Source: Sipunculus nudus (lineage: Eukaryota > Annelida > Sipuncula > Golfingiida > Sipunculidae). Taken from it: a DNA stretch of 64,000 nucleotides. Positions 1 through 13,900 of the stretch are shown here, in pieces. Every line of letters starts with the position of its first letter. Position 1 is the stretch's first letter. The translations under genes and the position numbers were made by a program. The DNA is taken from the NCBI GenBank assembly GCA_026874595.1, contig CM049310.1, positions 34,415,558 to 34,479,557 on the forward strand, given 5' to 3'. Below the pieces are notes generated by a model. It did not search any database. It was not told the DNA's origin and worked only from the letters and a program-made list of their open reading frames with translations.

Positions 1-884
1 TCTGACCAGTCCTTTGTGCCACAAGTAATTACAAAGTAATAACTGAATGGTCAGTGGGGATGTCATTATGATCTGTATTTGAAATTAAACTTATGATCAG
101 TTTCAGGTGTTTAGTCATGGAATGTGGCCATACACAATGTGGGTGTGTGGAGGTCATACTCGAATGGATATTTATTGGTTATACAATAGATATACAAAAT
201 GGCAGTTTGGAGATCATCAGTTTTAGACTGCTCCTTGAAAGAGAAACTTGACTTGTTTAATTCATTTACACCAAGAGTGATTTGAAAAAAAGTGAAATTG
301 ATGGCTAATTTATATATATATTATGTACAGTACAGTTCATGTATACTTGTGAGGTCGAAAGAAAATATTGTTAGTCTGATATGTCCCACCATGTTCATGC
401 TTTGAGGAAACAACACAAAGATGTAACTTAATGAATGCATGTTGTAGTGAGTTTATAATAAAAAATATAACATAAAATATAAAGTAAGATGTTGCTTTTT
501 CTTTTTCTTATGGCTGAACAAAACACCTAGATTCTAATGTTTGAGTGCAATCTCAGGTGACATTTATTATTATAAGACTTTCCAGTTTAGTTCCATCAAA
601 GAAAAATCCTTAAATAGTTCTTTTATTTTTGGATTTAATATCTGAGAAATGTCAATTTGCAGAGATTGTACAAATAGTTATAATGACAATACGAGACACT
701 CCCCCATGGCTCAGATGATGGTGTTTGTTAGTTTCTGGACATGGAGAAAACTAGAGAACCCATGGATAAAAAACCACCAGTCTTGGATGGGTCACAACAA
801 ACCTCTCTCATAACCATGCTGGGAATTGAACCTGGGTCACAAGTGCGAGTTTTGTAAAGTTTGCTCTGATGTGCAATACCTTTT
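1..884. other. Intergenic sequence, nothing recognised
   Basis: This AT-rich stretch lies beyond the 3' end of the AIG1/ADTRP-like gene. I see no coding signature, RNA gene or repeat family shared with the rest of the window. Confidence 0.4.
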
Positions 885-1310
885 GTTACGGGGTGGCATA
901 AAAGCGGACCCAACTGTCTCGCTAGTAAAGCTTGCTTTTCTAGCTAAGCAGTTGGTACGCCGGACTTGTGCGCCACCGACAGGGGTTCGATCCGCCCAGT
1001 ATTTCCCTCTGAACAATTTGTCTTTGTAACTAATGGGGGCTCATCTAACAGGACAGTAAACTTTGTGACCCAGGGAATAAACTCACCAAAGTGTGACTCC
1101 TGGGAAAATTAGTCTTGTTCTGATAGCAGAACACTCTTAAGAGAGGGTGTGTTGCTGGGTGACATGAAAGTGGACCGAACATTCTGGCAAATGAAGCTCG
1201 CTTTATTAGCGAAGCGGTTGGTACGCCGGACTTGTGCGCCGCCGTTATAGGTTCGAATCCTTGATCGGCCCAGTATTTACCCCTGTAATATTTGTCTTCA
1301 TAACAATTTC
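885..1310 (+). repeat. Two diverged copies of a tRNA-derived SINE-like repeat
   Basis: Copies at about 885-1050 and 1135-1310 share the core AAGCGGTTGGTACGCCGGAC. Copy 2 has a perfect A box (TAGCGAAGCGG, 1207-1217) and B box (GGTTCGAATCC, 1250-1260), the split promoter of RNA polymerase III. Copy 1 has TAGCTAAGCAG and a B box short by one base. No closed tRNA acceptor stem is visible, so these look like tRNA-derived retroposons rather than functional tRNA genes. Confidence 0.6.
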
Positions 1311-1413
1311 CACCACTATGAAATATCTTGGGAAGTAAATATGCCAAGGAACAGTTTTTACCAGCCTTATTTTAGCATAGTAATAAGAGCCCTCTCTGCA
1401 AGTACACCAAAAC

Positions 1414-2765
1414 CAGGCCTAATGTGAACCTGTGCAATCATATATACGTCAGGTATTATGCCTCCATGATAATATACTTGACCATTATTGGAAAAGTACT
1501 TGATTATGTTTCAAGTACATGTGTGACATATTTTAAATATTTTGAACCCAAGTACAAGCACTTATTCACTAATGTCACTCCTGAAACACTGGCATGGCTG
1601 TACACAACAAAAATAATTGTTGGTGGCACCACCAGTCTTGTGTATGTGAAAGCCATCTAACTGTGTGGACATGCAAAATTTCTGGCAGATTCTTCAAACC
1701 ATTCTTGAGCTATGTGCCCAGATGCATGAAACCAAAATATTATTTTAGGTGGCACCACCAGTCTTATGTAAATGGAGCTTTCTGAGATGTATAGATATGC
1801 ACAATTTCAGGCTGATTTATCTAATCCAACTTGAGAACTAGGATACGGGTAGTAGACAAGTAACTATGTGTATCCACCAAAATCAGAGTGGGACGGGTCA
1901 AGTGAGGCATGGATTGAGAACTAGGATACGGTTAGTAGACAAGTGACTACGTGTATCCACCAAAATTAGAGTGGGACGGGTCAAGTGAGGCATGGATTGA
2001 GTGGCAAGGGGAAACAGAGTGAGGTGTGTTGCATATTAGCATGGATGTCTGCAGCCGAAATGTGTATGTAGGTTGCGCAACCTACCACATAATCCAGTTG
2101 TATACATATGCAAAATTTTAGGCAGATATGTCAAACACAATTTTATCCCACAGCAGACAAACAGAAGGACGCTGTGCGAAAATGGTGGCAGTTGGTGCCA
2201 CTAATCTTGTGTATGATTAAGAGCTATGTGATATCTATACACATGCATAATTTCAGGGGGATATGTCAAACCAGTCCTGAGATGTCTGAATGTCTGCAGC
2301 ATAAACATAAATGTGGGTGGTGCCACCTTTCATAAAATCAAGAAAGCTGTCTAGGATGTATACACCTGCAAAATTCAGGTGAATATGTCAAATCACTGTG
2401 GAGATATGAGTGATTTTATCCCAAGGCAGATGAACAGATGGATGCTGTGCAAAAATAGTTTGCTAGTGCACCACCATTTTTAGTGTATGTTATAAAGCTA
2501 TCCAAGGGCTACATTTGTGCAAAATTTTTAGCCTGATTGGTCAAACGGTTCCCGAGATATGTGGGTGTATGTGTGAAAACAGACGCACAAATGGACACTG
2601 GGCAGAGAGGAAAGGTCAGAGGTCAACCAAAAATGAAGGCACAGCAGTTTGTGTTTTGGCGGATACAATTAAGCAGGGACATACACTGTGCAAAAGTTAT
2701 TGTAGGTAGTGCCACTAGTCTTATGTACAAGAAAGCTATCAAAGATGCATGGACAGGCCAATAAT
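1414..2765 (+). mobile_element. Family B repeat, copy 1 (GGTGGCGCCACC-type)
   Basis: Variants of the palindrome core (GGTGGCACCACC, GGTGGTGCCACC) recur about every 150 bp, each beside GTGTATGATAAAGAGCTATG- or GCAAAATTT-like blocks. A left-end module with GTAGACAAG is tandemly duplicated with an 83 bp period at 1831-1996. A right-end module TTGGCGGATACAATTA occurs near 2657-2671. The left edge resembles GGCCTAATGTGAACCTGTGC, also seen at 44.7, 12.9 and 62.9 kb. No coding capacity is evident, so it is non-autonomous. Confidence 0.6.
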
Positions 2766-4379
2766 TTCAGGCTGATACATCAAACTACTCAGGTGTGAAC
2801 CAAAACAAATGTGCAGGTGCAGCTAATGCACTGAGTGAACTCTTGACCTGTACCTGGCTGCACTGACCTGTTGCCTAATCTGATTCAGTTGGCAGTCTGC
2901 CAAAGCTATAAATAAATAAAACCTGAAACTTGGCCTGTTGCCAAATCTGAAATAGTCGGCAGTCATTTGCACTAAACTTTATGATGCTAACTCCTGCCGT
3001 TTCTGAGATTATGTTAGTATGCTTAGTTGGCCTTATGGCTCAAATTCCAGTAACTCGGTCAACATTCATAAAAACCAAAAAATCTGAAAAAAAAATTGAG
3101 AGCTGATCTCTGCAATCATTTCTGGGAAATTTAAAATAACTGAATTATTTTGGAGAAGACGATTATTTTAGCTTTTCCCCTGAAAGATGTAACTTGATGC
3201 AGGTGGTGCAACAAAAAGCTCAATCCCTAAACATTTGCTATGTGACCGATTTTTGCAAAAAAAAATTGATGATGCTAGCTCCTGCTGTTTCTGAGAAATT
3301 ATGGATTAATTTACTGTTGACCAATGACCCCAGACCAATTTTTTTTTTTTTTTTTGTATTTTTGCTTTTTAGGCCAAAAGACTTTAGTTCAGCCTCCTAT
3401 TACTCAGCTTAACTCAGACATATGTGTACATATCAACTGACACACAAGAACATGGATGTACAAAACAGAATGGGTTGGGGGTGGATTATGACTTAAGGCA
3501 CATTTTTGAAACCAAACAGTTTTGCTCATGTCAAGCTAACTGTCATTTCTTGATTGTTCAAATCTTGTGTATGGAAAATCTGAAACTCAAATGGTATGAT
3601 TTGCTTGAGGACTGACTGATGACTACAGTGTTGTCATTCTTATCCACTTTGAGGCCATGTAAACAGATTGTCCCTGGCAGACTATAACAATCACACTTTC
3701 ATTTGCAGGAAATAATAAAAAAAACTACAATATGAAAAAAAGCAGACAGTTTTACTGGTTGTGATCTTGCATATATTCATGGAATGTGGTATTACTGAAG
3801 TGACATATAAAAAGTCATCATGTGGCCAGGGTGTTCACAATAAAAAAAAACTTTTAGAAATAGACCCATGTAGTCAAACAAATCAATATAAAATATCAGT
3901 GATTACATAAACTAAATATCAAAATTATTAATTCTCTGAAAGGGTGTTTATTTTCACATCTACTTCATATATTTTTTCAATCAATATGTTACAAATACAC
4001 AACAAACAACAGATAATAAATATGTTACAAATACACAACAAACAACAGATTTCTCTTTTAAAACTAAACAAACACAGTATTTAAACTGAATTTCTGTCAG
4101 AAACAGAAAACTACATACACAAAACATCCATTTAAACAAGTTATATCTAACATATTCCATATTGGTACATTTCTTCCCCATAATTATTAAAACGTTATTA
4201 TTTTGACACTTAAAAATGCAACAGAAAGATACAAAATATCCTGAAGATTACATGTGTATTGAATATTTCCTAACCCTGGATTCCTTTACATACTCAAAGC
4301 ATGCAAAGTGCATATAAATGTTGAGATCTGAATCTTCTGCTTATAATTCATGTAAAAACGATACTTAAAGGCACACATA
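2766..4379. other. Mixed repeat fragments, no gene
   Basis: At 2800-2960 is a fragment inverted relative to 60600-60990 (GAACTCTTGACCTGTACC, TTGGCAGTCTGCCAAAGC). From 2980 to 3300 lie inverted fragments of family C (GCTAGCTCCTGCTGTTTCTG). A 36 bp unit with ACAAATACACAACAAACAAC is repeated twice at 3985-4056. The remainder is AT-rich without recognised features. Confidence 0.45.
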
Positions 4380-4610
4380 CAAAACTAGACATTTCTTGGC
4401 ACCGCTGGTGCCATAGTATCGCCAGACAAATGAGGTTTTGTGGTATTTTGTTGATATAATGTGATGTATTCTTTGAGAGTGGCTTTGACCTTGAATATTA
4501 CCATATATGGTGAAAATCACATAAATCTGTTTCCTTTTTATTTGTGGACTTGGTTTTGTACGTTGCATTAGCTGTGTAATTTTACAAACATATGTCACAA
4601 TCCTTTATGT
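4380..4610 (-). repeat. Family D fragment, inverted
   Basis: In reverse complement it reads the family D core (CACCATATATGGTAATATTCAAGGTCAAA) and, near 4398-4420, the family's right-end sequence with GTCTGG and GATACTATGG. It is the only D fragment recognised in minus orientation. Confidence 0.5.
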
Positions 4611-4979
4611 TCATTAAAAGTTCAAGAGATACAAATGGAATTATTGCTATTATATATGTGATTAATGGTATAAATCTGTATTATATTTAATAACTAGCAA
4701 TAATTATATGAAAAGACAAAACAAATCTCAAACACTGTCATAAAAAACTCAAGTAAGTAATTGTAACAGTAATATCATGTTATCAGACATAAGCAAAGAT
4801 TTGAGTAATTCTACACACATCAATATGTAAGTGAGGTATATTGTCTGAGAATGAAATAATAATATCTGTTATATTTTGTTTCACATCATATTTTGTTCTT
4901 TGTAATAAATTGTTATATTGTCATAAAAATTGTCATTTGTTCCTTATCAATAGCATAAATTGTGGAAAAACAAGAAAAT

Positions 4980-6330
4980 AGAGTAGGGGGTGCCACCATG
5001 CAGTTCCCAGCAAATGACTCATCACATTACCCATATCTATCTATATGCATAATATGAAAGATATCTGACATGATGCAACACCATGTGCAGACCACTAGCT
5101 GAAGCAATCCCCCAGGTTCACTGGAGATTTTCATGATTGTTGGTGATTTTTACCATAGATGGCAATATTTAAAGTCAAGTCCACTCTCATATGCAAGGTC
5201 AGGACCCAAATTTAAATATATCTCATCCCATAATCCAAATCTATGTATATGCATAATATAAAAGAAATCTGTCCATTAGTTTTTGACTTATAATGCTCAC
5301 AGTGCTGTCAAGTGGCCCTTTTTAAGATATTCATGATTTTATGTTTTTCACCAAATATGGGAATATTCAAGGTCAAGGTCACTCTCATAGTCACTGTCAT
5401 GACCCCAAATCAATAAACTGCATTCCAAAATATCCAACATTTGAAAAAAAAATTAAATTAAAAAAAAATAATTTAAATTAAATTAAATTTTAAAAAATTA
5501 AATTTAAAATTAAATATACCTCATTCCATAAACCATATCTATATACATGCATAACATGAAAGAAATCTGTCCATTACTGTTTGACTTATAATGCTCACAG
5601 TATATACTGTCAAGTGGCAATGATGGGGTATTCAAAGGCGCAAAAAACAAAAAAAGGACAACAGGTGGCGCCACCTATCTTCTGCAAAAGACAAAACTAT
5701 CCAAGATCTTCCATCAACTTGATTTTTGGACCAATCCATGCATCCCTTTTTAAGATATTCATGATTTTATGTGATTTTCACCATATATGGTAATATTCAA
5801 GGTCAAAGCCACTCTCAAAGGATAGGTCATGACCCCAATTTTAATATACATCATCCCATAACCCATACCTATGTACATGCATAATATTAAAGAAATCTGT
5901 CAATCAGTTTTTGACTTGTGATGCTAAAAGTACTGTCAAGTGGCAATGATGGGGGTATTAAACGCCACAAAAACAAGAAAAGGATACTAGGTGGCACCAC
6001 CAGTTTCCGGTACATGACATCACTATCCAAGATCTTTGTCCAACTTGCTTTTTGGGTAAATCCATGAAAGATTTCTTGAGATATTTAAGAATTTGTGTGA
6101 TTTTCCCCAAAAATGGATCTATTCAAGGTCAAGGTCACTCTCCTAGTTGAGGTCATGACCCCATTTTAAATAGGCTTCGTCCTCTCATCTATATCTATAA
6201 AGGTGTCAAGTTTGAAAAAGATCCTTGAAATATTTTTTGAGTTATTGTGTCCAAAAGAAATCTCTGCGGCGGCGGCCGCGGCGCAACCGTGCCTAAACCA
6301 TAGTATCTCCAGACTATGTCTGGCAATACA
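4980..6330 (+). mobile_element. Family D repeat, copy 1
   Basis: Tandem-like units contain CACCATATATGG, then ATTCAAGGTCAAGGTCACTC, then CATGACCCCA, then CATGCATAATATGAAAG, recurring every ~250-300 bp. One GGTGGCGCCACC palindrome is at 5665. The right end near 6296-6330 is GTATCTCCAGACTATGTCTGG, a hairpin with a perfect 6 bp stem and 3 nt loop, followed by CAATACAATAAA. A GC-rich GGCGGCGGCCGCGGCG tract lies just before it (6257-6274). Confidence 0.6.
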
Positions 6331-6431
6331 ATAAATATTTTAAAAAATGACTAATTCCAGACAAGACAATACCGGTACCGGTAAGTTTCAGATTGCAAGT
6401 TTCATACACAAATTTCAAAATGGGTCTACTC

Positions 6432-6719
6432 GGCAAAAAAAAAAGGTATGGTTCTCAGGCACCGCCCGCATCAATTTTAACCCCCCACATAAAAATTTAA
6501 TTTTAATTTTTTTCTTTCAATAAAAAATAATACAATATTGATAAGATTTCCTGGGTTATGTAGTCCTTTTATCTGTTTAGCTGGAAAATAATGTTATTAT
6601 CTTGCTTTTCCCTTATCATGACATTTTTCTTGAAACATACAAAAAAAGGTAAAAAAATTGCCTGCCCACACTGATTCCTGTAAAAAAAGTGCCTGAGAAC
6701 AATACCTTTTGTTTTAGCC
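6432..6719. mobile_element. MITE family M1, copy 1
   Basis: A 288 bp element bounded by imperfect terminal inverted repeats of about 30 bp: GGCAAAAA...GGTATGGTTCTCAGGCAC at the left and GTGCCTGAGAACAATACC...TTTTAGCC at the right. The AT-rich interior has no open frame. The second copy is at 29964-30244. No clear target duplication is seen for this copy. Confidence 0.7.
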
Positions 6720-7326
6720 GTATACATGTTTAATACTTTATGGTACAAAATTTGACAGTTAGTTTCATTGTTCATATGACATTACAAACAATGTCACAAG
6801 TGAATCATAGAAAAGAAATATTATTAATATTTATTATATAACTGGCATCTGCATAATGTTGCTTATTCTGTAAGCAACATATCATGGACAAAGCCTGTTT
6901 GTGACCCCTTTGTTCACTGGAATGACAATCCAACAAACATACAAAAACTTTAGTATACATGAAGAAATGACTGACATCAGGCAAACTCTCTCACTACATA
7001 TTTTTTATCATTAGGAAACTGTTGAAAGTCAGTGTATAAATATACTTAAATAAAATATTAACAGAAATGTTCTTTAACTCTGTATATAACCATTGTACAT
7101 TTTCTCCAAATATTTAAATACATAACATTTCATTCCAATGATGTATATGTAATTTATTTAAAAAAACTTGGTTTTTCCATTTAAATTACTCATGATTTGG
7201 AGCTTTTGACTGACCATGAAATAAAAACAACTGATGCTACTAATATAAACAATGATGACCACTGGCTATTAAATATATATATAGATGATGGAAATCTGAA
7301 TCAAGTAGCACAATTATAAAATAATG

Positions 7327-7921
7327 TTTATTGTATTTCAAGTTTTCTACAAGGATTGTTCATGTGTCGTAAGATTCTAGCAGAAAGAGACTGGGCAGGT
7401 GAAGCAGAATTGAGAGACCTCTGGTGGGAACTAAAAGAATTATTTGTGCATCATATAATACTGGTTCAATGATGACTACCAGATGGCAGTATACATTCAA
7501 AATAATCAGATCTGGCACAGACCGTACGAAACAAATAGAATTAATCAGCCTAAATTACAGATACAATCAAACCTGTTTCTGTCAACAGTGTTCAGCAATG
7601 CTAGGTGTATGATCGCTATTATGAAATTTCACTGGTATCAGAAATATGAAAATACAATGATAACTGGACCACTGTAAATCATTATGGGTGGGTGTTTATC
7701 AGAGCACTTGCTAATATAAATTTTAAAAAATATTTGCATTAAATTTTAATATATAAGCCAACAAACTGAGGGGATTAAAGGTTGGTTTGTACAGACAGAT
7801 TTCCTGCACAAACTAAGCTTTGGTAAACTCAACCTGTATTGCACACCAGTGTAAGCTGCACATCTCTGAGAAAGAAAGGCCATTATAATATCTCCTGTAC
7901 TGCTTCCTGTGTGTCTCCAGA
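7327..7921 (-). other. Probable 3'UTR with candidate poly(A) signal
   Basis: This is the sequence downstream of the AIG1/ADTRP-like stop on the minus strand. An AATAAA hexamer (minus strand) lies at 7332-7327, about 590 nt after the stop, and an ATTAAA variant at 7750-7745. Either could end the transcript; neither is proven. No repeat family was recognised here. Short plus-strand open frames at 7424-7677 lack coding signs. Confidence 0.4.
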
Positions 7922-7953
7922 TCAGGCCTTCTTCTTCTCTTTCTCAGGTTCAC
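7922..7953 (-). CDS. AIG1/ADTRP: AIG1/ADTRP-like terminal coding exon
   Basis: After a TTTGTTTCAG acceptor this short exon completes Gly and encodes EPEKEKKKA then TGA. AIG1 also ends in a short Glu/Lys-rich cytosolic tail. The last four residues, KKKA, satisfy the KKXX di-lysine pattern for ER retrieval. The exon was found by phase matching to exon 5, since it is too short to stand out as an open frame. Confidence 0.85.
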
Positions 7954-10900
7954 CTGAAACAAATATGAAATCAAACATTACAAGGGCCCAGAGGAAGCCC
8001 TGCCTAGGCTTTTGTATTTATGTTCTCTACTAACATATGTTTAATATAAAATGTGATTCCATGTACAGATAGACGTAACTCAGTACCAGCTCTTATCACT
8101 AAAGCCCTGTAAAGTCTGTATGGTCCCTGTTATTTGCATATTAGGGTGTCACAAAGCTCCTGATGTTTCACTCGCATTTGCATATCAGGCTGTCATGCCT
8201 CATGTGAAAGGCATCGTTGCTATGAGAATGCTAACAAGGGTCCCATAGGCAATTGACAGCTTGACCCGCTCAGTAAACTCACACTAAAATCATGTATTCA
8301 GTTGGTCGATTCATGGACCTTAATGTCCTGTGATATATATGTCTGCTGTTCAAGCATTACGGTTGATGGACCAAATATAAGTGCACTACAACAACCATTT
8401 TATAATGTGTATTGGTTCCCTAAGCTGCTGCAAAGTTGCCAACATGCAGATCGCTGTGATTGTTTTAGCCAATGGGAACATGTATCACAGTTTGACTGCA
8501 TTTTTCTAGTGTACACCTGAATATCACAACCGAATGGCTGAGCTGGAGATACATTTTTGAACAGGCCTGCTTTGAAGAGCAATGGTCTGAAAAATGTTGA
8601 CACACTGAGGCTGAGGGTTAATGTGTTGAAAATCTTGCCATATTCAAAATAGGCGAAGACCTAAAAATATTAAGACTGAATAACAAGGAATATCAATAGC
8701 CAGCTGGCAGCCCACAAGCTGTGACTGAATGAACCATGTTGGTTTTGAAAAAAAGATTTTGGGAAAGACTACCAATTACTCCTTATGTCACTGGAAGAGC
8801 CCTTGGTGCAGCAAGGTGGTGATATATGGCGCTGAACGTCCCATAATGGGTGGAGTTTACCAGTCAATGAATCAGTCAGCCAGAGAGCTGTACTTTAGAT
8901 TTATAATATGCATCAAGGCTGCAGTACCTGTTCTAAGCTTTGTGATTCAGCAAAGTAATCATGTTTTTACCATTGCATCAACTGGGCCAGTCTAGCCCAG
9001 AGGCACAAATAGTACCTCAACCTAAGCATAACTCAAATGGAGGGTATATTCTGTGATAGGCTTTAACTTTGGATTGGATGAAACAAGATAATTCAGGATC
9101 CAAAGGTATCTTATGTGATGGATGCATCTAAACAAGAAGATCAGGTATACAAAACAATTATCAGTGGCGCCACCTTTCTTATGTATGCAATAAATCTATC
9201 CAAAATCTATGACTGTGTAAAATTTCAGGCTGAAAGCTAACAGCATTCCTGAAATTTATTTCACCTTAAATAGACCCATATATGGCCAAAATTGAAAAAT
9301 AATTACAAGTAGTGCCAGCAGAGTTTAGTACATGATAGAGCTATCCACAAGCTTTCCACAGAAATAAACATGAGGCAAATCTGTTTAACCACTCCTCAGA
9401 CACAGGTGATTATATGCAGAAATGGGCCAAAATGGACCTATTCAAGGTCAAGGTGACCCTCTTGGTACAGATCATGACCTCATTTTAAAAAGATTTGTCT
9501 GTTGTGATGCAACCATACCAAAACCGTAGTATCCCCTATTTCTTAATCTAGGGATACAATAAACCATTCACATTAATTTTATTTCTGTTCAAATGCACAT
9601 TTAAGTCACATGCATTTTATATCTGTTGCACCAGGATAAATGTGACCACGGTAATATGAATGATATAGCTGACTTTCCAGACTAACTTCAAGAATAACTG
9701 GAAAATACCATTTTATTTCACAGAAAAGACATGACCACCGGTGGTGCCATCTGCTGGTGAAATATCCAATAGCAGTCATATGAAAATTGTGTACGCCTAA
9801 GATGATAATAATCCTTTGCACAAAAAAATGGAATAATAAAAATACAGAATTTGCAAAATTCAAAGACATATTAAACAATCAATTTCAAAACAATCCTATT
9901 TAGTATTCATTTAATCCCCCTTACTCAAAGGAATGTGTGTTTATGATTTTGAGGCATAGCTTTCTTTTATGAATAATCAAAATTTAAGGAAAAACATCGG
10001 TGGGCTGAGAAAGTAGGTCTAACACAGATGATACCACCTGCAGGATACAATGATATGCTTGTCATGTGACAAACCTGTGTAAAATTGGTTAAGAAATCAG
10101 CAGGGTTTTTTAGCTATCATGTATAATAAGGGGTAGGACGGACCAATGGATGCAGACCTTTTTAGTTGTCCTCCCTCATATGGCAGGGGACTTAAAATTC
10201 TTTTCAATATGGTATTCATTGAAACACTCTTAACTCCAAGGAATCCTTGCATATGATTTGAAGGCTAAAGTACTGTTATTTATGGACCGAATGAAGGTGA
10301 AAAAGACCATTTCAAGGCAGAAAGTTGTTAAACAGAGATGGCGCCACCTGCAGGTGATAATCACGTCAGTCATGTCCTCAGTAAGTAAATTTGGTGAAGA
10401 AAGCAGCAATGGTCTGGGTGGGACAGAAGTGGACCATTTTAATAGTCCTCCCTCGAGCTCCTATGGGTATGGACTAAGAAGTAAAAGACATTTACTGATA
10501 CCAAATTTCAAACCTACCAAACTGATGCAGTTATTCAGAGGATAAGCTTCACATTACCACTTGTGTCAGTATGATATTTATCGCATGACATACAGATCAA
10601 CATTTTCTTTTTACATTTTGGGGACAAGCCAAACCAGATTCATTTAAGGAAATTTAACTCATTCGATAGAATACATAAACAGCTGCATAAGAATTATTCT
10701 AAAACCTACAAAGGCTGTTTTTTTAGCGAACCTGTGAGCTTATGCGATGGTGCAGCGTCGTCCGTCGTGTGTCGTGCATCATGCGTCATCTGTACGTTAA
10801 CCATAGCTATCTCAAAAACGGCAGGAGCTAGCATCACCAAATTTTTTGCAAATATTCAGTCATCCAAAAAACTATGTCGGATTTTGTTTATTTTTTTCTA

Positions 10901-13900
10901 ACTGCATTTTCTTAGATTTTATAGGGAAAAAGCTGAAGAAACTTTAAAAATCTTCTTCTCCAAAACTGTCCAGCCAAATTTTCCAATATTTAATAGAAAT
11001 GATCCCTGGAACAATTTCTCTCAAGTTTGTTCGAATGGTTCCAGTTCAGAGATTTTTGGCGGGTTACAGGAGGTTGAACTTAGTCATATGTCCAAAAAAG
11101 CACACTAAAATTAAAATCTCAGAAACAGCTAGAGCTATAATCACCAAATTTTATACCAATGTTTGTCACATATGTCATATCTGATTTTGAGGTATTGGTG
11201 GCGCCACCTACATTGATGTGTTTTTTACAAGCGAAAATGTAATTTTAAACTCTTCTAGCTTATACACTGATTAATGATGAAGCTGTTAAGCTGATTGGTT
11301 TAAACTTTACAAGTATTATTCTGTGGTAGGGTTCTGCCAGTTTTATAAGAATAGATTGGATAAATACAGTTTTATAAAAGCATTGTAGCCAATTGAAAAA
11401 GGCTTTCTGTATTTGAAAACAGATTTGACAACATGCTGAGTTTCAGCACCCAAGTCAAGAGGTCACTCAGTACAAACAGGTGGGGTCCAGACATCACCAT
11501 GGCAACTGACCTGGCTCTGGTGGGTGTCTAGACAATGTGTCTAGACGTCTAGACACAGTGCCTAGACGTCTAGACACAATGTTTAGATGCAGAATTCCCA
11601 GATTATTGGAACTATATCTTTCAACTGTTTGAAAAAACTGCATTTTAAGCGAACCAGGTTTATCATCAGGTCACATGTGAACTGCTGTGCCCTCATTTTT
11701 GGTTGACCTCTGACCTTTCCTCGTTGCCCAGCGTCCTTTTGTGCGTCTGTTTCCACACATAAACCCGCATATTTCGGGAACTATTTGATCAATCAGGCTA
11801 AAAATTTTGCACAAATGTAGCCCTTTGATAGCTTTATAACATACACTAAAAATGGTGGTGCCACCTGCAACAATTTTTGCACAGCGTCCATCTGTTCATC
11901 TGCCTTGGGAAAATATCACTCATATCTCAGCAGTGGTTTGACTTATCCACCTGAAATTTTGCAGGTTTATACATCCTAGACAGCTTTCTCGATTTTATGA
12001 CAGGTGGCGCCACCTACATTTACATTTACTCTGCAGACATCCAAGCTCATATCTCGAAAACCGTTTGACTGATTGGACCAAAATTTTGCATGTGTATAAA
12101 TCTCACAGAGCTCTTCATCATAGGCAAAACTGGTGGCGCCACCTGCAACCATTAATGCACAGCACCCATCTGTTCATCTGCCTTGGGATAAAATCATTCA
12201 TATCTCAGCAGTGGTTTGACTTATCCACCTGAAATTTTGCAGGTTTATACATCCTGGACAGCTTTCTCGATTTATGACAGGTGGCGCCACCTACATTCAA
12301 GTTTACTCTGCAGACATCCAAGCTCATATCTCAGGAACTGTTTGACTGATTGGGCCAAAATTTTGCTTGTGTATAGATCTCATATAGCTCTTCATCATAA
12401 GCAAAACTGGTGGTGCCACCTGCAACCACTTATGAACACCGTCCATCTGTTCATCTGCCTTGGGATAAAATCACTCATATCTCAGCAGTGGTTTGACTTA
12501 TCCATCTGAAATTTTGCAGGTTTATACATCCTGGACAATTTTCTCAATTTTATGACAGGAGGCACCACCAACATTCACATTTACGCTGCAGACATCCATG
12601 CTACTATGCAACACACCTCACTCTATTCCCCTTGCCATTTAATCCATGCCTCACTTCACCTGTCCCACTCTGATTTCTGCGGATACACATAGTCCCTTGT
12701 CGACTACCCATATTCTAGTTTTAAAATGTCCTAGTCTGAAACTTGCATGTCCAAAACGTCCATTTTGCTGAAATCATAATGACTAAGGTAGATATGCAGG
12801 ACTGAAGAGGTTCAATATTAAATTTTAAAAAAATACCTCCATTCATACTCCCAAAATTTGCACAGGTTTGCATTAGGCCTGTAGGCCTTGTTATTGCTAG
12901 TGATAAATACAAACATGAAGATACAAGCTATCATGGCTGTCTCATATTAATGGATTGTGTACAGGTAACCATCTGCACATGTTTCTGCCAGGAACAAGTT
13001 CTCTGTTGAGGGGAAACTGTTACAGTATGAACATCAGAACAAAATTGAACTGGACAGTGCAACAAAACCAATAATGTCAAACCAGTCATGGTACTTACCC
13101 CAAAACATTGTGGTAACTTTCTCCCCAATGATGTACAGAATGATGAACACAATCCAGCAAACAACAAAGAACAATATCCTCATGGGCCAGTTCAGAACCT
13201 GAAGGATCGGGTACACCCAGATATCTGCATGGAAGGCTATGAACAGCACCCTGAAATAAAAATGAGAAACACATTACTTAATAAGGTCCAAATATAATGA
13301 AAAAAAAAAGATTATAATTCACATAAATAATTATAAAGGAGAGAAACTCTAAATGATAATATGTTAGGCACTTTCAAGATACCTTCATTATTCATCTATC
13401 ATTGTCTTGAAAGACTGATATAACTTTTGTGTAGTGCTGTCTATCAATAGCAATTGCAAGGCAAATACAAGAGACCCTGGGGTCTATTGTTCACTCCATG
13501 CCATATGGTACATGATGGTGGGTGATTAAGAAACCCATAGGCAAAAATGCGGTAGTCCCCCACCATGTGTTTAACTAGGATAGAGTGGCATGAGTCCTAA
13601 TATCCCAAAACCTTTGCAAGAACCTGTTTGAAATTTAAAACTAGACGACCATAGGTCGAACGCTTGCCGGAAATCGGAAGTGAAACACAGACGGACAGAC
13701 AGAACATATTGTCGGTTTTCTATTAATGGAATGACTCTCAGGGACATTGCTGAGAATATGTGGCCCGTAGAATGACATATGAGACAAAAGAACAGGCAAG
13801 CAGACAAAACTGACAACAAAAGACGAACAGACAGACATAGTGACTTTGTGAGACAAGATTGACACCAGATGACATAACCTAGTGATTGAGAAGATTCCAA

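Noticed and set aside
1195-1275. Functional tRNA gene
   Set aside because: A and B boxes are present but no 7 bp acceptor stem can be closed, and a diverged copy lies nearby, so a SINE is more likely.
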